Shown: positions 1 through 8,846, numbered from the stretch's first letter. The stretch is 64,000 bases of DNA from Rhodanobacteraceae bacterium (GCA_024234055.1 JACKOW010000018.1:1-64000); one strand, 5' to 3'. Notes: a model not told the origin generated them from the sequence alone. A program made the numbers and translations.

Positions 1-528
1 CTTCTGACCCTTGCCGGTCTTGGCATTGACCTTGTAAAGCACCGTATCGAACTCGTCTTCGCGGCCGCTCCAGAGGTAGTCGGTGACGATCACGTAATCA
101 CCGCCATCGCGCAATGTTGTTGTCAACTGGGTGCTGCGTCGCCCCCCGGCGTAGGCCGCCTTGTCCTTGCCATCGGCGCGCATGAACAGGAGTTCGCCGC
201 GCTGCAGGGGCCGCACCAACCGGCCTTGTCGATCGCTCATCGTGAACCCAACGCGCTCCTTGTTGACCCAGGTGAAGCCACCCACCTGGCGCTTGTCGGT
301 GAATCGTGCCACGCCTGTGATCTTGCGATCCTTGCGGGTGAAGATCACCAGCGCCCGGGTGTCTTCATCCGGGACGGTAGCGGCCAGGTACTTGCCATCG
401 GGCGAAATACGGATCTGCTCGAACTCGGAATGTCGCCAGAAGTCCTTGAGAGGTATCTCGGCAGGTGTTTCAGCCAGAACCACACTGCTGGTCGCGAGCA
501 ATGCCGTCAGAAGGATTCGTTGCCACAT
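1..528 (-). CDS. S9-family peptidase-like protein, N-terminal part (cut by window edge)
   Basis: The reading frame starts at ATG 528 on the minus strand and is open to base 1, giving 176 residues. It begins with a signal peptide (MWQRILLTALLATSSVVLA), followed by 'FWRHSEFEQIRISPDGKYLAA', a pattern typical of the first blade of the beta-propeller of secreted prolyl-oligopeptidase/dipeptidyl-aminopeptidase (S9) enzymes in Lysobacterales. The catalytic alpha/beta-hydrolase domain would lie beyond the left edge, so peptidase activity is inferred from the propeller alone. It lies downstream of apbC in the same direction, 152 bp away across two small hairpins, so it is probably a separate transcript. 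A non-peptidase propeller protein is possible. Confidence 0.7.
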   Translation of the reverse strand, partial: MWQRILLTALLATSSVVLAETPAEIPLKDFWRHSEFEQIRISPDGKYLAATVPDEDTRALVIFTRKDRKITGVARFTDKRQVGGFTWVNKERVGFTMSDRQGRLVRPLQRGELLFMRADGKDKAAYAGGRRSTQLTTTLRDGGDYVIVTDYLWSGREDEFDTVLYKVNAKTGKGQK

Positions 529-618
529 GGCGGGTCTCCACTGCTGTCTTGGACTACAAGATAGCTCCGACCCGAGGCGATTGCACTTGGTGACGATGGC
601 GATGTTCAGTGACCAGAA

Positions 619-649
619 CGACCTTCGGGTCGCCGAGCTGAACTCGGCG
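619..649. terminator. Two overlapping hairpins between apbC and the S9 gene
   Basis: CGACC-TTCG-GGTCG (619-632) overlaps CGCCGAG...CTCGGCG (631-649). The pair lies 32 bp past the apbC stop and could end that transcript, though there is no clear U-run. A related CGCCGAGT..ACTCGGCG hairpin followed by a similar CCCGAAG segment recurs at 56832-56850, so this is also a dispersed repeat. Confidence 0.45.
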
Positions 650-680
650 TTTCTGATATTTCCGCGAGGCGAAGCCCGCC

Positions 681-1772
681 TCAGGTACTCTGAATGACGA
701 TATTGGGAAAGCCGATCGACTTGTTGCGGGCCTGCCGACTCAGGCGACCGGCGACCTTGCGCGCAATTTCCCGGTAGGTGGCGGCGATGGCTGAATCCGG
801 TGCGGCGACCACCGTGGGATGACCGGAATCGACTTCCTCGCGGATGCGCATGTCCAGCGGCAGCTGACCCAGCAGCGGCACACCGTACTGTTCGGCCATG
901 GATGCGCCGCCGCCGGACCCGAAGATCGGCTCTTCGTGGCCGCAGTTGGAGCATACGTGGGTGCTCATGTTCTCGACGATACCCAACACTGGCACCGCCA
1001 CTTTCTCGAACATTTTCAGCCCCTTGCGCGCATCCAGCAGGGCGATGTCCTGGGGCGTGGTGACGATCACGGCACCGGAGACTGGCACCCGCTGGCACAG
1101 CGTGAGCTGGATATCGCCGGTGCCGGGCGGCAGATCGATGACCAGATAATCCAGGCCCTGCCAGTCGGTTTCATTGAGCAGCTGCTGCAAGGCCTGGGTG
1201 ACCATGGGGCCGCGCCAGATCATCGGCGTGTCTTCCTCGATCATGAAGCCGATCGACATCACCTGCAGACCATGCGCCTGCTTGGGCACGATGACCTTGC
1301 CGTCGCGGGTGTCTGGCTTGCCACTGATCCCGAGCATGCGCGGTTGGCTGGGGCCGTAGATGTCGGCGTCCAGAATGCCGACCGTCGCACCCTCGGCCTG
1401 CAGCGCCAGCGCCAGGTTCACAGCGGTGGTGCTCTTGCCGACGCCACCCTTGCCACTGGCCACGGCGATGATGTTCTTGATCTCCGGCAGGGGCGTGAGG
1501 CCCTGCTGCACCTTGTGGGCGATGACATGCCAGGTCACGTCTACCACAGCACGGTTGATGCGCGGGTCGGCTTCCAGAAAGGTCTGAACCTGCGCGGCCA
1601 GGGTATCGGCCCAGCTCTCGGCCGGGTAACCAAGGGCAATCTCGACCGCCACATTGGCGCCATCCACCCCCACGCCACGCACCGATCCGCAGGCCACCAG
1701 GTTCTCGCCGTGATTGGGGTCGATGAATCCGGTGAGCAGTTCGCGCACCACATCCTGGGTCAAGTCAGTCAT
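681..1772 (-). CDS. apbC: Mrp/ApbC-family iron-sulfur cluster carrier ATPase
   Basis: A 363-residue P-loop ATPase of the Mrp/NBP35 family that carries [4Fe-4S] clusters to apo-proteins in the cytoplasm. An N-terminal DUF59/MIP18-like domain (about residues 5-85) precedes the deviant Walker A GKGGVGKST (107-115), a switch region LDADIYGPSQP and VIDLPPGTGD (211-220). The cluster-binding CSNC motif has Cys274 and Cys277. The start at 1772 was chosen because AGGAGA sits 6 bases upstream of this ATG, whereas an ATG two codons earlier abuts it. The last ~15 residues (NKSIGFPNIVIQST) are an unusual tail. It is divergent from metG, a common arrangement in gammaproteobacteria. Confidence 0.93.
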   Translation of the reverse strand: MTDLTQDVVRELLTGFIDPNHGENLVACGSVRGVGVDGANVAVEIALGYPAESWADTLAAQVQTFLEADPRINRAVVDVTWHVIAHKVQQGLTPLPEIKNIIAVASGKGGVGKSTTAVNLALALQAEGATVGILDADIYGPSQPRMLGISGKPDTRDGKVIVPKQAHGLQVMSIGFMIEEDTPMIWRGPMVTQALQQLLNETDWQGLDYLVIDLPPGTGDIQLTLCQRVPVSGAVIVTTPQDIALLDARKGLKMFEKVAVPVLGIVENMSTHVCSNCGHEEPIFGSGGGASMAEQYGVPLLGQLPLDMRIREEVDSGHPTVVAAPDSAIAATYREIARKVAGRLSRQARNKSIGFPNIVIQST

Positions 1773-2091
1773 GTTCATTCTCCTCAAGCATCAGGCGCGA
1801 GAGTATGCGGGAGCGGTGGTGATGGTTGTCGGTTGTCGGTTGGCGGTTGGCGGCAGGAGCCGTTGCACGCTGAGACGCGGAGGGCGCGGAGAAGAGCTGC
1901 TTCAGGTTCAGACTGGGCTGGACGCTCTTGGCCCGCTGATCGAATAGCGTCCAGACAAGTCTGGACCTACAAGAGCCCTGCTCCGCGCCCCAGCGTGAAC
2001 CCGCTCTTACCGACAACCAGCAACCGACAACCGACAACCAGCCAAGCCCCTGCCATAATCCCGGTCTTGCCAAGGATGCTGAATAGAGAAC
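1773..2091. repeat. apbC-metG divergent gap filled by a nested inverted repeat (1824-2043)
   Basis: Four 7-bp units (GGTTGTC, GGTTGTC, GGTTGGC, GGTTGGC) at 1824-1851 are mirrored by complementary GACAACC-type units at 2010-2043. Between them are a GCGGAG-type fragment (1875-1895), a degraded REP arm (1905-1923) and a perfect REP of the GTCCAGAC/GTCTGGAC family (1949-1970, GTAG head on the minus strand). Promoters for both apbC and metG must lie in or around this element; none is convincing by eye. Confidence 0.75.
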
Positions 2092-4206
2092 ATGGAAGCA
2101 CGCGACATTCTGGTCACCAATGCCCTGCCCTATGCCAACGGCCAGTTGCATCTGGGTCATCTGGTGGGCTACATCCAGGCCGACATCTGGGTGCGGGCTC
2201 AGCGTTTGATGGGGAACACGGTGCATTTCGTGTGTGCCGACGACACCCACGGCACGCCGATCATGCTGGCGGCCGAGAAGGCTGGCACCACGCCGGAGCA
2301 GTTCGTCGCTCCGATGAAAGCCGCGCATGAGCGTGATTTCGAAGATTTTTCGGTCCGCTTTGACCACTACCACAGCACCCATTCGGAAGAGAATCGGCTG
2401 ATCACCGAGTCGATCTACGCGGCCCTGAAGGCGCGGGGATCGATCAGCTCGCGCAGCGTCGAGCAGTACTATGACCCGGTCAAGTCGCTGTTTCTGCCCG
2501 ACCGCTATGTCAAGGGCGAATGCCCCAAGTGCGGCACGGCTGACCAGTACGGCGACAATTGCGAGAACTGTGGCGCCACCTACGCACCCACCGATCTCAA
2601 GAATCCGCGCTCGGTGATTTCCGGGGCACAGCCGGAGCTGCGCGAATCCGAGCACTATTTCTTCGAGCTCGGGCAGTACCAGGATTTCCTGACTGACTAC
2701 CTGGCCCAGGAGACGGTGGCACATCCCGGCGTGCGCGCCAAGTTGCGCGAATGGCTGGATTCTGGCCTGAAGGCCTGGGACATCTCCCGCGACGCGCCCT
2801 ATTTCGGTTTCGAGATCCCCGGCGCACCCGGCAAGTATTTCTACGTGTGGCTGGACGCGCCGATCGGCTACCTCGCCAGTTTCCGCGCCTATTGCGATCG
2901 CACCGGCGTCGACTACAACCGCTACCTGATGCCCGGCAGCAAGACCGAGCTGCACCATTTCATCGGCAAGGACATCGTCAATTTCCACGGGCTGTTCTGG
3001 CCGGCAGTGCTCTACGGCGCCGGCTATCGAGTGCCCACGGCGCTGCACGTCAACGGCTATCTGACCGTCAACGGCGCCAAGATGAGCAAGTCGCGTGGCA
3101 CCTTCATCCAGGCCCGCACGTACCTCGATGCCGGCCTCAACCCGGCCTATCTGCGCTACTACTACGCCGGCAAGTCCAGCGGCGGCGTCGAGGATCTGGA
3201 CCTGAATCTCGACGATTTCGCGCTGCGCGTGAATGCTGATCTGGTCGGCAAGTTTGTCAACATCGCCAGCCGCTGCGCCGGCTTTGTGGCCAAGTTCTTT
3301 GACGGCCGGCTGGCGTCACTGAACGATGCCGACCGCATCTTCTATCACGAGCAGTCGATGCGCCTGTACGCGCGCTGTGGCGACGCCTATCGGGCACGGG
3401 ATTTCGGGCTGGTGCTGCGCGAAACCATGGCTGTGGCCGACGCCGTCAATGCCCAGATCGCCGAGCGTGCACCCTGGGTGCTGGCCAAGGACGAGGCCAA
3501 ACGCGAAGAGCTGCACGCCATCGTCTCGCTGGGCATTTCGATGTTCCGATTGCTGGCCGCGTGGCTGAAGCCCATCGTTCCCAGCCTGGCCCAGGACTGC
3601 GAAGAATTTCTCGGCGCGGAAATCCGGCATTTCGACGATGTCGCCGATCCGCTACCCCAAGGCCACCCCATCTCGCCTTTCAGTGCACTGGCGACGCGGG
3701 TGGACCCGAAGCAGGTCGAGGCCATGATCGAGGCTTCGAAAGACACCCTGGCGGCAGCGCCGGAAGCGCCCAAGGCGGCGAAAAAGGCCTCTGCAAAAGC
3801 AGTCGCGGCTGAAGCCGCTCCCACAGGGGGCGAGCCCGCTTCTGCGGGTCCCGGGTCCCGGGTCCCCGGTCCCGACCAACTCATCACCATCGACCAGTTC
3901 ACCGCTGTGGACCTGCGCATCGCCCGTATCACCGCCGCCGAAGCCGTGCCCGAGGCCGACAAACTGCTGCGCCTGCAGCTGGACATCGGCGCGCTGGGCA
4001 CGCGTCAGGTGTTTGCCGGCATCAAGAGCGCCTACGATCCGGCGACCCTGGTCGGTCGTTTGACGGTCATGGTCGCCAATCTGGCATCGCGGAAGATGCG
4101 CTTTGGGCTATCCGAAGGCATGGTACTGGCGGCCTCGGACGAGCGCGGCGGACCCTTCCTGCTGGCGCCGGATGATGGCGCGCAGCCGGGGATGCGGGTG
4201 AAGTAG
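2092..4206 (+). CDS. metG: Methionyl-tRNA synthetase with C-terminal tRNA-binding domain
   Basis: Charges tRNA-Met with methionine. The 704-residue protein matches the long, dimeric form of the family. The HIGH-type motif lies in NGQLHLGHL (16-24), zinc ligands are Cys144, Cys147, Cys157 and Cys160, and KMSKS is at 330-334. The anticodon-binding helical domain is followed by an Ala/Lys-rich linker and an OB-fold tRNA-binding domain (about 600-704). The linker at about residues 570-594 is encoded by repeat DNA: a copy of an intergenic REP (3801-3826) followed by four 7-bp GGGTCCC-type units (3846-3873), still in frame. The start is the ATG before the conserved [13 protein letters not shown]. 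Confidence 0.97.
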   Translation: MEARDILVTNALPYANGQLHLGHLVGYIQADIWVRAQRLMGNTVHFVCADDTHGTPIMLAAEKAGTTPEQFVAPMKAAHERDFEDFSVRFDHYHSTHSEENRLITESIYAALKARGSISSRSVEQYYDPVKSLFLPDRYVKGECPKCGTADQYGDNCENCGATYAPTDLKNPRSVISGAQPELRESEHYFFELGQYQDFLTDYLAQETVAHPGVRAKLREWLDSGLKAWDISRDAPYFGFEIPGAPGKYFYVWLDAPIGYLASFRAYCDRTGVDYNRYLMPGSKTELHHFIGKDIVNFHGLFWPAVLYGAGYRVPTALHVNGYLTVNGAKMSKSRGTFIQARTYLDAGLNPAYLRYYYAGKSSGGVEDLDLNLDDFALRVNADLVGKFVNIASRCAGFVAKFFDGRLASLNDADRIFYHEQSMRLYARCGDAYRARDFGLVLRETMAVADAVNAQIAERAPWVLAKDEAKREELHAIVSLGISMFRLLAAWLKPIVPSLAQDCEEFLGAEIRHFDDVADPLPQGHPISPFSALATRVDPKQVEAMIEASKDTLAAAPEAPKAAKKASAKAVAAEAAPTGGEPASAGPGSRVPGPDQLITIDQFTAVDLRIARITAAEAVPEADKLLRLQLDIGALGTRQVFAGIKSAYDPATLVGRLTVMVANLASRKMRFGLSEGMVLAASDERGGPFLLAPDDGAQPGMRVK
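3801..3873. repeat. REP plus heptanucleotide tract inside metG
   Basis: 3801-3826 is nearly identical (reverse complement) to the intergenic GGAG-type REP at 33842-33865. It is followed by three GGGTCCC units and one CGGTCCC unit at 3846-3873. The reading frame stays open and encodes the Ala/Gly/Pro-rich MetRS interdomain linker. Confidence 0.85.
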
Positions 4207-4247
4207 ACCGTACACCGGTGACATCCCGGGGCCCGCTTGTCTTTTCC

Positions 4248-4303
4248 GTAGGAGCGCCCTTGTGGCGCGACCAGTGGGGGTCGCGCCACAAGGGCGCTCC
4301 TAC
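4248..4303. repeat. Inverted pair of GTAG-headed REPs after metG
   Basis: GTAGGAGCGCCC... (from 4248) and its complement ending CTCCTAC (4303) form a 25-bp stem with a 5-6-nt loop. It lies 42 bp after the metG stop and may act as a terminator. The GTAG tetranucleotide followed by a hairpin is the hallmark of REPs served by RAYT transposases. Confidence 0.8.
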
Positions 4304-4362
4304 CGTGGCTCCGATCGGGTCGCCATGTCATCTTGTCGCGGTATCTGGGTAGCAGGGCACTG

Positions 4363-4986
4363 ATGAATCACACGCTGGACCCCACCGCCATCGACGCCCT
4401 GCTGCCGCAGACCCAATGCACGCGCTGCGGCTATCAGGGTTGCCTGCCCTACGCACAGGCGATCGCGGCCGGCGAGGCCGAGATCAACCGGTGCCCGCCG
4501 GGCGGCGCGGCGACCATTGAAGCGCTGTCGGCGCTGACCGGCAGGTCGGCGCTGCCGCTGAATCCGGCCAATGGTGAGGAGAAGCCGCGCGAGGTGGCCT
4601 TCATCCTGGAGGAACACTGCATCGGCTGCACCAAATGCCTGCCGGCCTGCCCGGTGGATGCGATCCTGGGGGCCAACAAGCGCATGCACACGGTGATCGC
4701 CATCGAGTGCAACGGTTGCGAGTTGTGCATCGCGCCGTGCCCGGTCGATTGCATCATCATGGTGCCGGATACGGCTCGCGATGGTGCCGCGCGTGGGCCC
4801 ATCGACGCGATCGAGGCCGATCACTTCCGCCAGCGCTACCATGCCCATCAGGCCCGCAATGTACGCAGGCGTCAGGAACAAGCCGAGAAGATCGAGGCCA
4901 AGCGCGCAGACCTGAAGCGCGAGACTGGCGCCAGCACCCTGGCGGAAGCGATTGCACGGGCCAAGGCCAGGCGGGCGAATCCGTAA
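4363..4986 (+). CDS. rnfB: RnfB-like 2x/3x[4Fe-4S] ferredoxin
   Basis: A 207-residue cytosolic iron-sulfur protein resembling RnfB/RsxB. An N-terminal cluster motif CTRCGYQGC (Cys19, 22, 27) plus Cys44 is followed by two ferredoxin motifs, [12 protein letters not shown] (Cys86, 89, 92, 96) and [12 protein letters not shown] (Cys116, 119, 122, 126). A basic, probably helical tail follows. Unlike E. coli RsxB it has no N-terminal membrane anchor, and no rnfA, C, D, G or E is in the window. The ATG at 4363 fits the family N-terminus; an upstream TTG (4333) lies close to the REP hairpin. In Xanthomonads a lone rnfB beside metG is usual. Its electron partner is unknown. Confidence 0.85.
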   Translation: MNHTLDPTAIDALLPQTQCTRCGYQGCLPYAQAIAAGEAEINRCPPGGAATIEALSALTGRSALPLNPANGEEKPREVAFILEEHCIGCTKCLPACPVDAILGANKRMHTVIAIECNGCELCIAPCPVDCIIMVPDTARDGAARGPIDAIEADHFRQRYHAHQARNVRRRQEQAEKIEAKRADLKRETGASTLAEAIARAKARRANP

Positions 4987-5440
4987 GGGGCACGAGGGCG
5001 AGAGGGCACGAGGGCACGAAGAATCTTGCATCGTAGTGGCGTCGTTGCGAGCCACCTGTATCGGCCCGACACTGCCCACCGGCCATGACCCCCCGGCGTC
5101 ATTGCGAGCGCAGCGAAGCAATCCAGATGCGCCCTGGTAATAGCCTGGAATGCTCCGTCGCCACGCTCCTCTCCATGAACCCATGTCCCAAGTCATTGAA
5201 TTCCCATATTCCGGCAAGAGCCGGCTTTTGTAGCCCGAAGTGCGCGTAGCGCTCTGCAGGAGGTGACGCCAAAGAGCCCCGCTGAGCCGCTGCGCGGCAC
5301 AACGGGCTACGCGCACCAGGCGGGCTCATGGCCAGCGTGCAGTGTCGGGCCGACGCAGATGGCTCGCGATGACGCCAGGGTCAATTGTAGCCTCGGCCTC
5401 TCGCCCGCCCTCTCGTTCTGCCCTCGCCCACCCAACGGCG
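4987..5440. repeat. Repeat-filled gap between rnfB and gcdH, including a 342-bp imperfect inverted repeat
   Basis: Right after the rnfB stop are GGGCACGA-like units (4986-5020). A roughly 56-bp arm at 5037-5093 is repeated inverted at 5322-5378 (about 84 percent by eye). Inside are a GTCATTGCGAGCGCAGCGAA hairpin element (5098-5124) and an inverted pair of GTAGCCCG...CGGGCTAC REPs (5230-5310). I see no gene here. Confidence 0.7.
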
Positions 5441-5470
5441 CTGATCCGTTCACATTGATACAACTATACT
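5441..5470 (+). promoter_or_regulatory. Candidate promoter of gcdH
   Basis: A good -10 TATACT (5465-5470) is preceded at 18 bp by a weak -35 CTGATC (5441-5446). It would give a leader of about 24 nt before the gcdH ATG at 5501. Visual call only. Confidence 0.4.
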
Positions 5471-5500
5471 GCGCTGCTCTTTGAACCTCGGTGCTCACCC

Positions 5501-6679
5501 ATGGCGCAGAAGCCTTCCTCGCTGGACCCTTCCGATTTGTTTGATGTGCGTTCGCTGCTGTCGGACGAGGAACGCATGGTGCAAGACACGGTGGCGCGAT
5601 TCACCGACGAGAAGGTGATCCCGATCATCGGCGACTGTTTCGATCAGCACCGGTTCCCGTCGGAACTGATCCCGGAAATCGCCTCGCTGGGCCTGCTTGG
5701 CTCCAGCCTGCCGGAGGAGTATGGCTGCGCCAACATGAGCAGCGTGATGTACGGTCTGATCTGCCAGGAACTGGAGCGCGGCGATTCGGGCATCCGCAGC
5801 TTTGTATCGGTGCAATCCAGCTTGTGCATGTATCCGATCTACGCCTTCGGCTCCGACGAGCAGCGGAAAAAGTACCTGCCGGGCATGGCACGCGGCGAGA
5901 TCATCGGTTGCTTCGGCCTGACCGAGCCGCATGGCGGCTCCGACCCCGGCAACATGAAAACCCATGCCAAGCGCGACGGCGGCGACTGGGTCATCAACGG
6001 CTCGAAGATGTGGATCACCAACGGCGGCGTGGCCAACATCGCCATCGTCTGGGCGATGACCGAAGAAGGCATTCAGGGCTTCATCGTCGAAAAGGGCACG
6101 CCCGGTTTCGCCACCCAGAACATCGAGCGCAAGATGAGCCTGCGCGCCTCGGTCACCAGTGCGCTGTTCTTTGACGACGTGCGCGTGCCCGACAGCCAGC
6201 GCCTGCCGAATGTGCGCGGCCTCAAAGGACCGCTGTCCTGCCTGACGCAGGCCCGCTACGGCATCACCTGGGGTCCGATCGGTGCGGCCATCGCCTGCTA
6301 TCGCGATGTACTCGAGTACAGCAAGACCCGGATCATCTTTGGCAAGCCGATCGCTGGCACGCAGGCGGTGCAGCTGAAGCTGGCCGACATGGCGCGCCGT
6401 ATCACGCTGGCTCAGCTGCTGTCGCTGCAGCTCGGTCGATTGAAGGATGCAGGCACCATGCAGCCCACCCAGGTCAGCCTGGCCAAATGGAACAATGTGC
6501 GCATGGCCATCGACATCGCCCGCGAAGCCCGCGACATCCTCGGCGGCGCCGGCATCACCGTGGAATACAGCCCGATCCGTCATGGCCTGAACCTGGAAAG
6601 CGTGATCACCTATGAGGGCACGGAAACCGTGCATCAGCTGGTGGTCGGTCGCGAGATCACCGGGATCAACGCGTTCTGA
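5501..6679 (+). CDS. gcdH: Glutaryl-CoA dehydrogenase
   Basis: An FAD-dependent acyl-CoA dehydrogenase of 392 residues that oxidises and decarboxylates glutaryl-CoA to crotonyl-CoA in lysine/tryptophan breakdown. Features of the GCDH branch are RSFVSVQSSL near residue 100, the FAD/substrate stretch GCFGLTEPHGGSDPG, and the catalytic glutamate in ITYEGTETVHQL (about Glu372). Length matches the family. It stands alone between repeat-filled gaps, so it is probably monocistronic. The start ATG gives the expected N-terminus; ribosome-binding sequence is weak. Confidence 0.92.
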   Translation: MAQKPSSLDPSDLFDVRSLLSDEERMVQDTVARFTDEKVIPIIGDCFDQHRFPSELIPEIASLGLLGSSLPEEYGCANMSSVMYGLICQELERGDSGIRSFVSVQSSLCMYPIYAFGSDEQRKKYLPGMARGEIIGCFGLTEPHGGSDPGNMKTHAKRDGGDWVINGSKMWITNGGVANIAIVWAMTEEGIQGFIVEKGTPGFATQNIERKMSLRASVTSALFFDDVRVPDSQRLPNVRGLKGPLSCLTQARYGITWGPIGAAIACYRDVLEYSKTRIIFGKPIAGTQAVQLKLADMARRITLAQLLSLQLGRLKDAGTMQPTQVSLAKWNNVRMAIDIAREARDILGGAGITVEYSPIRHGLNLESVITYEGTETVHQLVVGREITGINAF

Positions 6680-6711
6680 TTGGGTTCCTGGGTGCGATGC
6701 GGCTTCACCGT

Positions 6712-6820
6712 GTCACGTAGGCCGCGTTGCGGCCAACGAAACCTACTCAGGCAACGGCACATTCGCGGGCTTCCGGCTTCACCGTGTCACGTAGGCCCCT
6801 GTGCGGCCAACGTGACCTAC
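6712..6820. repeat. Two copies of the GTCACGT/ACGTGAC palindrome after gcdH
   Basis: Copies at 6712-6745 (one arm decayed) and 6787-6820 have the form TCACGTAGGC...GCCAACGTGACCTAC. They lie between the convergent genes gcdH and the acyltransferase gene. On the minus strand each starts with the GTAG head. Confidence 0.8.
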
Positions 6821-6830
6821 GGTTGCATTT

Positions 6831-7649
6831 CTAGTGTGTTCGCGGCTGGTGGTGTCCATGCAATCCCATCGCCAACATCTCCTCGGGACCGAGCCGCCGC
6901 GCCGGCACGCCGCCCCAGGTTTCTCCGGCGCCGACGCGCGCGCCAGGCAGCAATACCGAGTGCGGCAGGATCGTGGCACCAGCGCCGACGTGGACGTCGC
7001 CCATCACCGTCGCTTTCTCGCCGATGGTGGCGCCGGCTTCGATCAGGACCGGTTCGATCGACAGATGCCCGCCCCCGCCCCAATGCGCGAACAGGGTGAC
7101 GCTGCCGCCGATGACCACATCGTCGCCCAGGGTGATCAGCTGCGGATCGGAGATCAGCTCGGTGTTGATGAAGGCGCGCTTGCCCAGACGCATGCCCATG
7201 GCCCGCAGAAACCACGGTCCGAAGGGCGTCAGCGTGACGTACAGCAGGAAGGTGTAGCGCACCAGATAGAACAGCGCGTTGTGCAGGAACCAGGGCACGG
7301 CGGCGATCGAGTAATAGGCGCCGTGATAGCTGCGGATCCGCGTCGGCAGAATCAGATTCAGCACCGGCACCACGATCAGCAAGGTGAAGCCGGCCATCAG
7401 GAAGGCCAGGCCGAAACCCAGGCCCGCGAACGGCCAGCGCAGCCAGGACGACTGCGCCAGCGCCCACGGCAGCCATTCACTCAGCATCCACAAGGCTGGA
7501 GCCAGGGCCAGACCGATGGCCACAGCTACGATCAGATACACCAACAAGACGGCGATCAGGTGGGCGGCCCGCCCAAATCGCCGGATCAGGGCATCCAGCA
7601 GGACTGCCAGGCGAGCTCCGGATTCACGGTTTGGCGGCGGTGCCTTCAT
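6831..7649 (-). CDS. Membrane-bound hexapeptide-repeat acyltransferase-like protein
   Basis: A 272-residue protein. Residues 25-155 contain four or so hydrophobic segments (for example HLIAVLLVYLIVAVAIGLAL and FGLAFLMAGFTLLIVVPVL). The C-terminal third is a left-handed beta-helix with hexapeptide periodicity (ISDPQLITLGDDVVIGGSV, IEAGATIGEKATVMGDVHV, ending WGGVPARRL). The combination resembles amino-acid/peptide-associated hexapeptide transferases and nonribosomal-peptide-synthetase-like membrane proteins. The substrate cannot be told from sequence. ATG 7649 was preferred to upstream starts because the membrane segments begin shortly after it. Confidence 0.75.
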   Translation of the reverse strand: MKAPPPNRESGARLAVLLDALIRRFGRAAHLIAVLLVYLIVAVAIGLALAPALWMLSEWLPWALAQSSWLRWPFAGLGFGLAFLMAGFTLLIVVPVLNLILPTRIRSYHGAYYSIAAVPWFLHNALFYLVRYTFLLYVTLTPFGPWFLRAMGMRLGKRAFINTELISDPQLITLGDDVVIGGSVTLFAHWGGGGHLSIEPVLIEAGATIGEKATVMGDVHVGAGATILPHSVLLPGARVGAGETWGGVPARRLGPEEMLAMGLHGHHQPRTH

Positions 7650-7841
7650 CACTCTGTCGAGGTCCTGTTGACAGGCGCTGATAAAGACACGAGCGAGGCC
7701 AGCTTGTCCATCACTGTCACCGCCAGGCCAGTGGCTGGGTACAAACACCCAGCGGCGGCACGGCGGGTTCCTCAGGCAACGAACCGGTCGGCCCTGTTCG
7801 AGTAGAGTGATGCACAAACCTGCCGTGCGGAGTCAAAGTAC

Positions 7842-8846
7842 ATGAAGACCGATGCCTTCTCGTGTCTGCTCACGACGCTGAGCCTGTTGTTGACCCCGCT
7901 TTGCTGGAATCAGTCAGCATTTGCCGCCACACCAGCGGAACAGCAATGGACGGCCGCCGAACAACAGCTGCGACTGAGTCCGAAACAGCGCGAATCGGGC
8001 TTGAAGGAGATCACACGCAACTGCGTACCGACGCCCATTCCGACCACCCCGAGCGGACCCAGTTGGACCTTCGACGTGCAGACGTCCGCCGCCGCGCGCT
8101 TGCGGGGCACGGCCTGGCGCGTGCCCTGCGGTGGCAATGACGCTCAACTGATCCTGACCCTGCAGCCGATCCAGGGCACACCCTTTGTCTGCGGCACCGA
8201 GATGGAGATCATGATCGGTGCTGCGCGCACCGACGATTTGTTTCTGGACACCGATCCCAACGATGGCCAGGGCACCAGCTTCTGCAGCAATCTGCCGAGC
8301 ACCGCATCCTTTGTCATCCATGAATTCGACAGCACCTTCGCCTTCGACGACGATGCGGCCTTCACCCTGGTCTACGAGAGCGATGTCGGCCCGGACGCCA
8401 GCATCGCGATTCCCGCCTTCGATCCGGCGCTTTACGCCGGTAGCGGTGGCAATGCCGTCATAGCCGGCAAGCTCAGCGGAAGCTATTACTCCGCGGCACG
8501 CAATGGCGAGGGCATTCTGGTCGAGATTGGCAGCGTCGGTGCGCGTCGCGTGCTGTTCCTGAGCTGGTATACCTACTTCCAGGGGCAACAACGCTGGATC
8601 GTGGGCAGCGCCGACCTGACGGCGGGAGCCACCTCGATCACCGTTCCGCTCGTGGTCACCACGGGTGGACAGTTCGGCAGCGCGTTTGATCCGAATCAGG
8701 TTGTGGTCAATCCCTGGGGCAGTGCGGTTGTGCAGTTCCCCAGCTGTGCACAGATGCGCTTTCAGTGGAGCGCCACCAGCGGCGAAAGTGGCAGTTATGA
8801 CTACGCCCGCGGCATGGACAGTTTGGACGGCATTGCCTGTCCTTGA
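7842..8846 (+). CDS. Secreted protein with one WY/GxG/W repeat domain
   Basis: 334 residues with a signal peptide (cleavage near SAFA-ATP, residue 29). The middle (about 60-205) is not recognised. From about residue 207 it carries the pattern GSYYSAARNGEGILVEI...VLFLSWYTYFQGQQRWIVGS, shared with the proteins at 28623-30125 and 60741-62984. Cysteines are few and paired, consistent with an extracytoplasmic protein. It is followed by another secreted unknown protein at 9003. No function can be assigned. Confidence 0.75.
   Translation: MKTDAFSCLLTTLSLLLTPLCWNQSAFAATPAEQQWTAAEQQLRLSPKQRESGLKEITRNCVPTPIPTTPSGPSWTFDVQTSAAARLRGTAWRVPCGGNDAQLILTLQPIQGTPFVCGTEMEIMIGAARTDDLFLDTDPNDGQGTSFCSNLPSTASFVIHEFDSTFAFDDDAAFTLVYESDVGPDASIAIPAFDPALYAGSGGNAVIAGKLSGSYYSAARNGEGILVEIGSVGARRVLFLSWYTYFQGQQRWIVGSADLTAGATSITVPLVVTTGGQFGSAFDPNQVVVNPWGSAVVQFPSCAQMRFQWSATSGESGSYDYARGMDSLDGIACP

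Noticed and set aside
819..2330. Long open frame (about 500 codons) on the plus strand opposite apbC
   Set aside because: It is antisense to a well-supported Mrp/ApbC gene, shows no domain, and long antisense frames are expected at this GC content. The same applies to frames opposite gcdH, leucine dehydrogenase, isovaleryl-CoA dehydrogenase, leuS, cnoX and the FadJ-like gene.
3801..3873. metG split into two genes or a pseudogene
   Set aside because: The insertion is in frame in a known flexible linker and the C-terminal domain continues normally.
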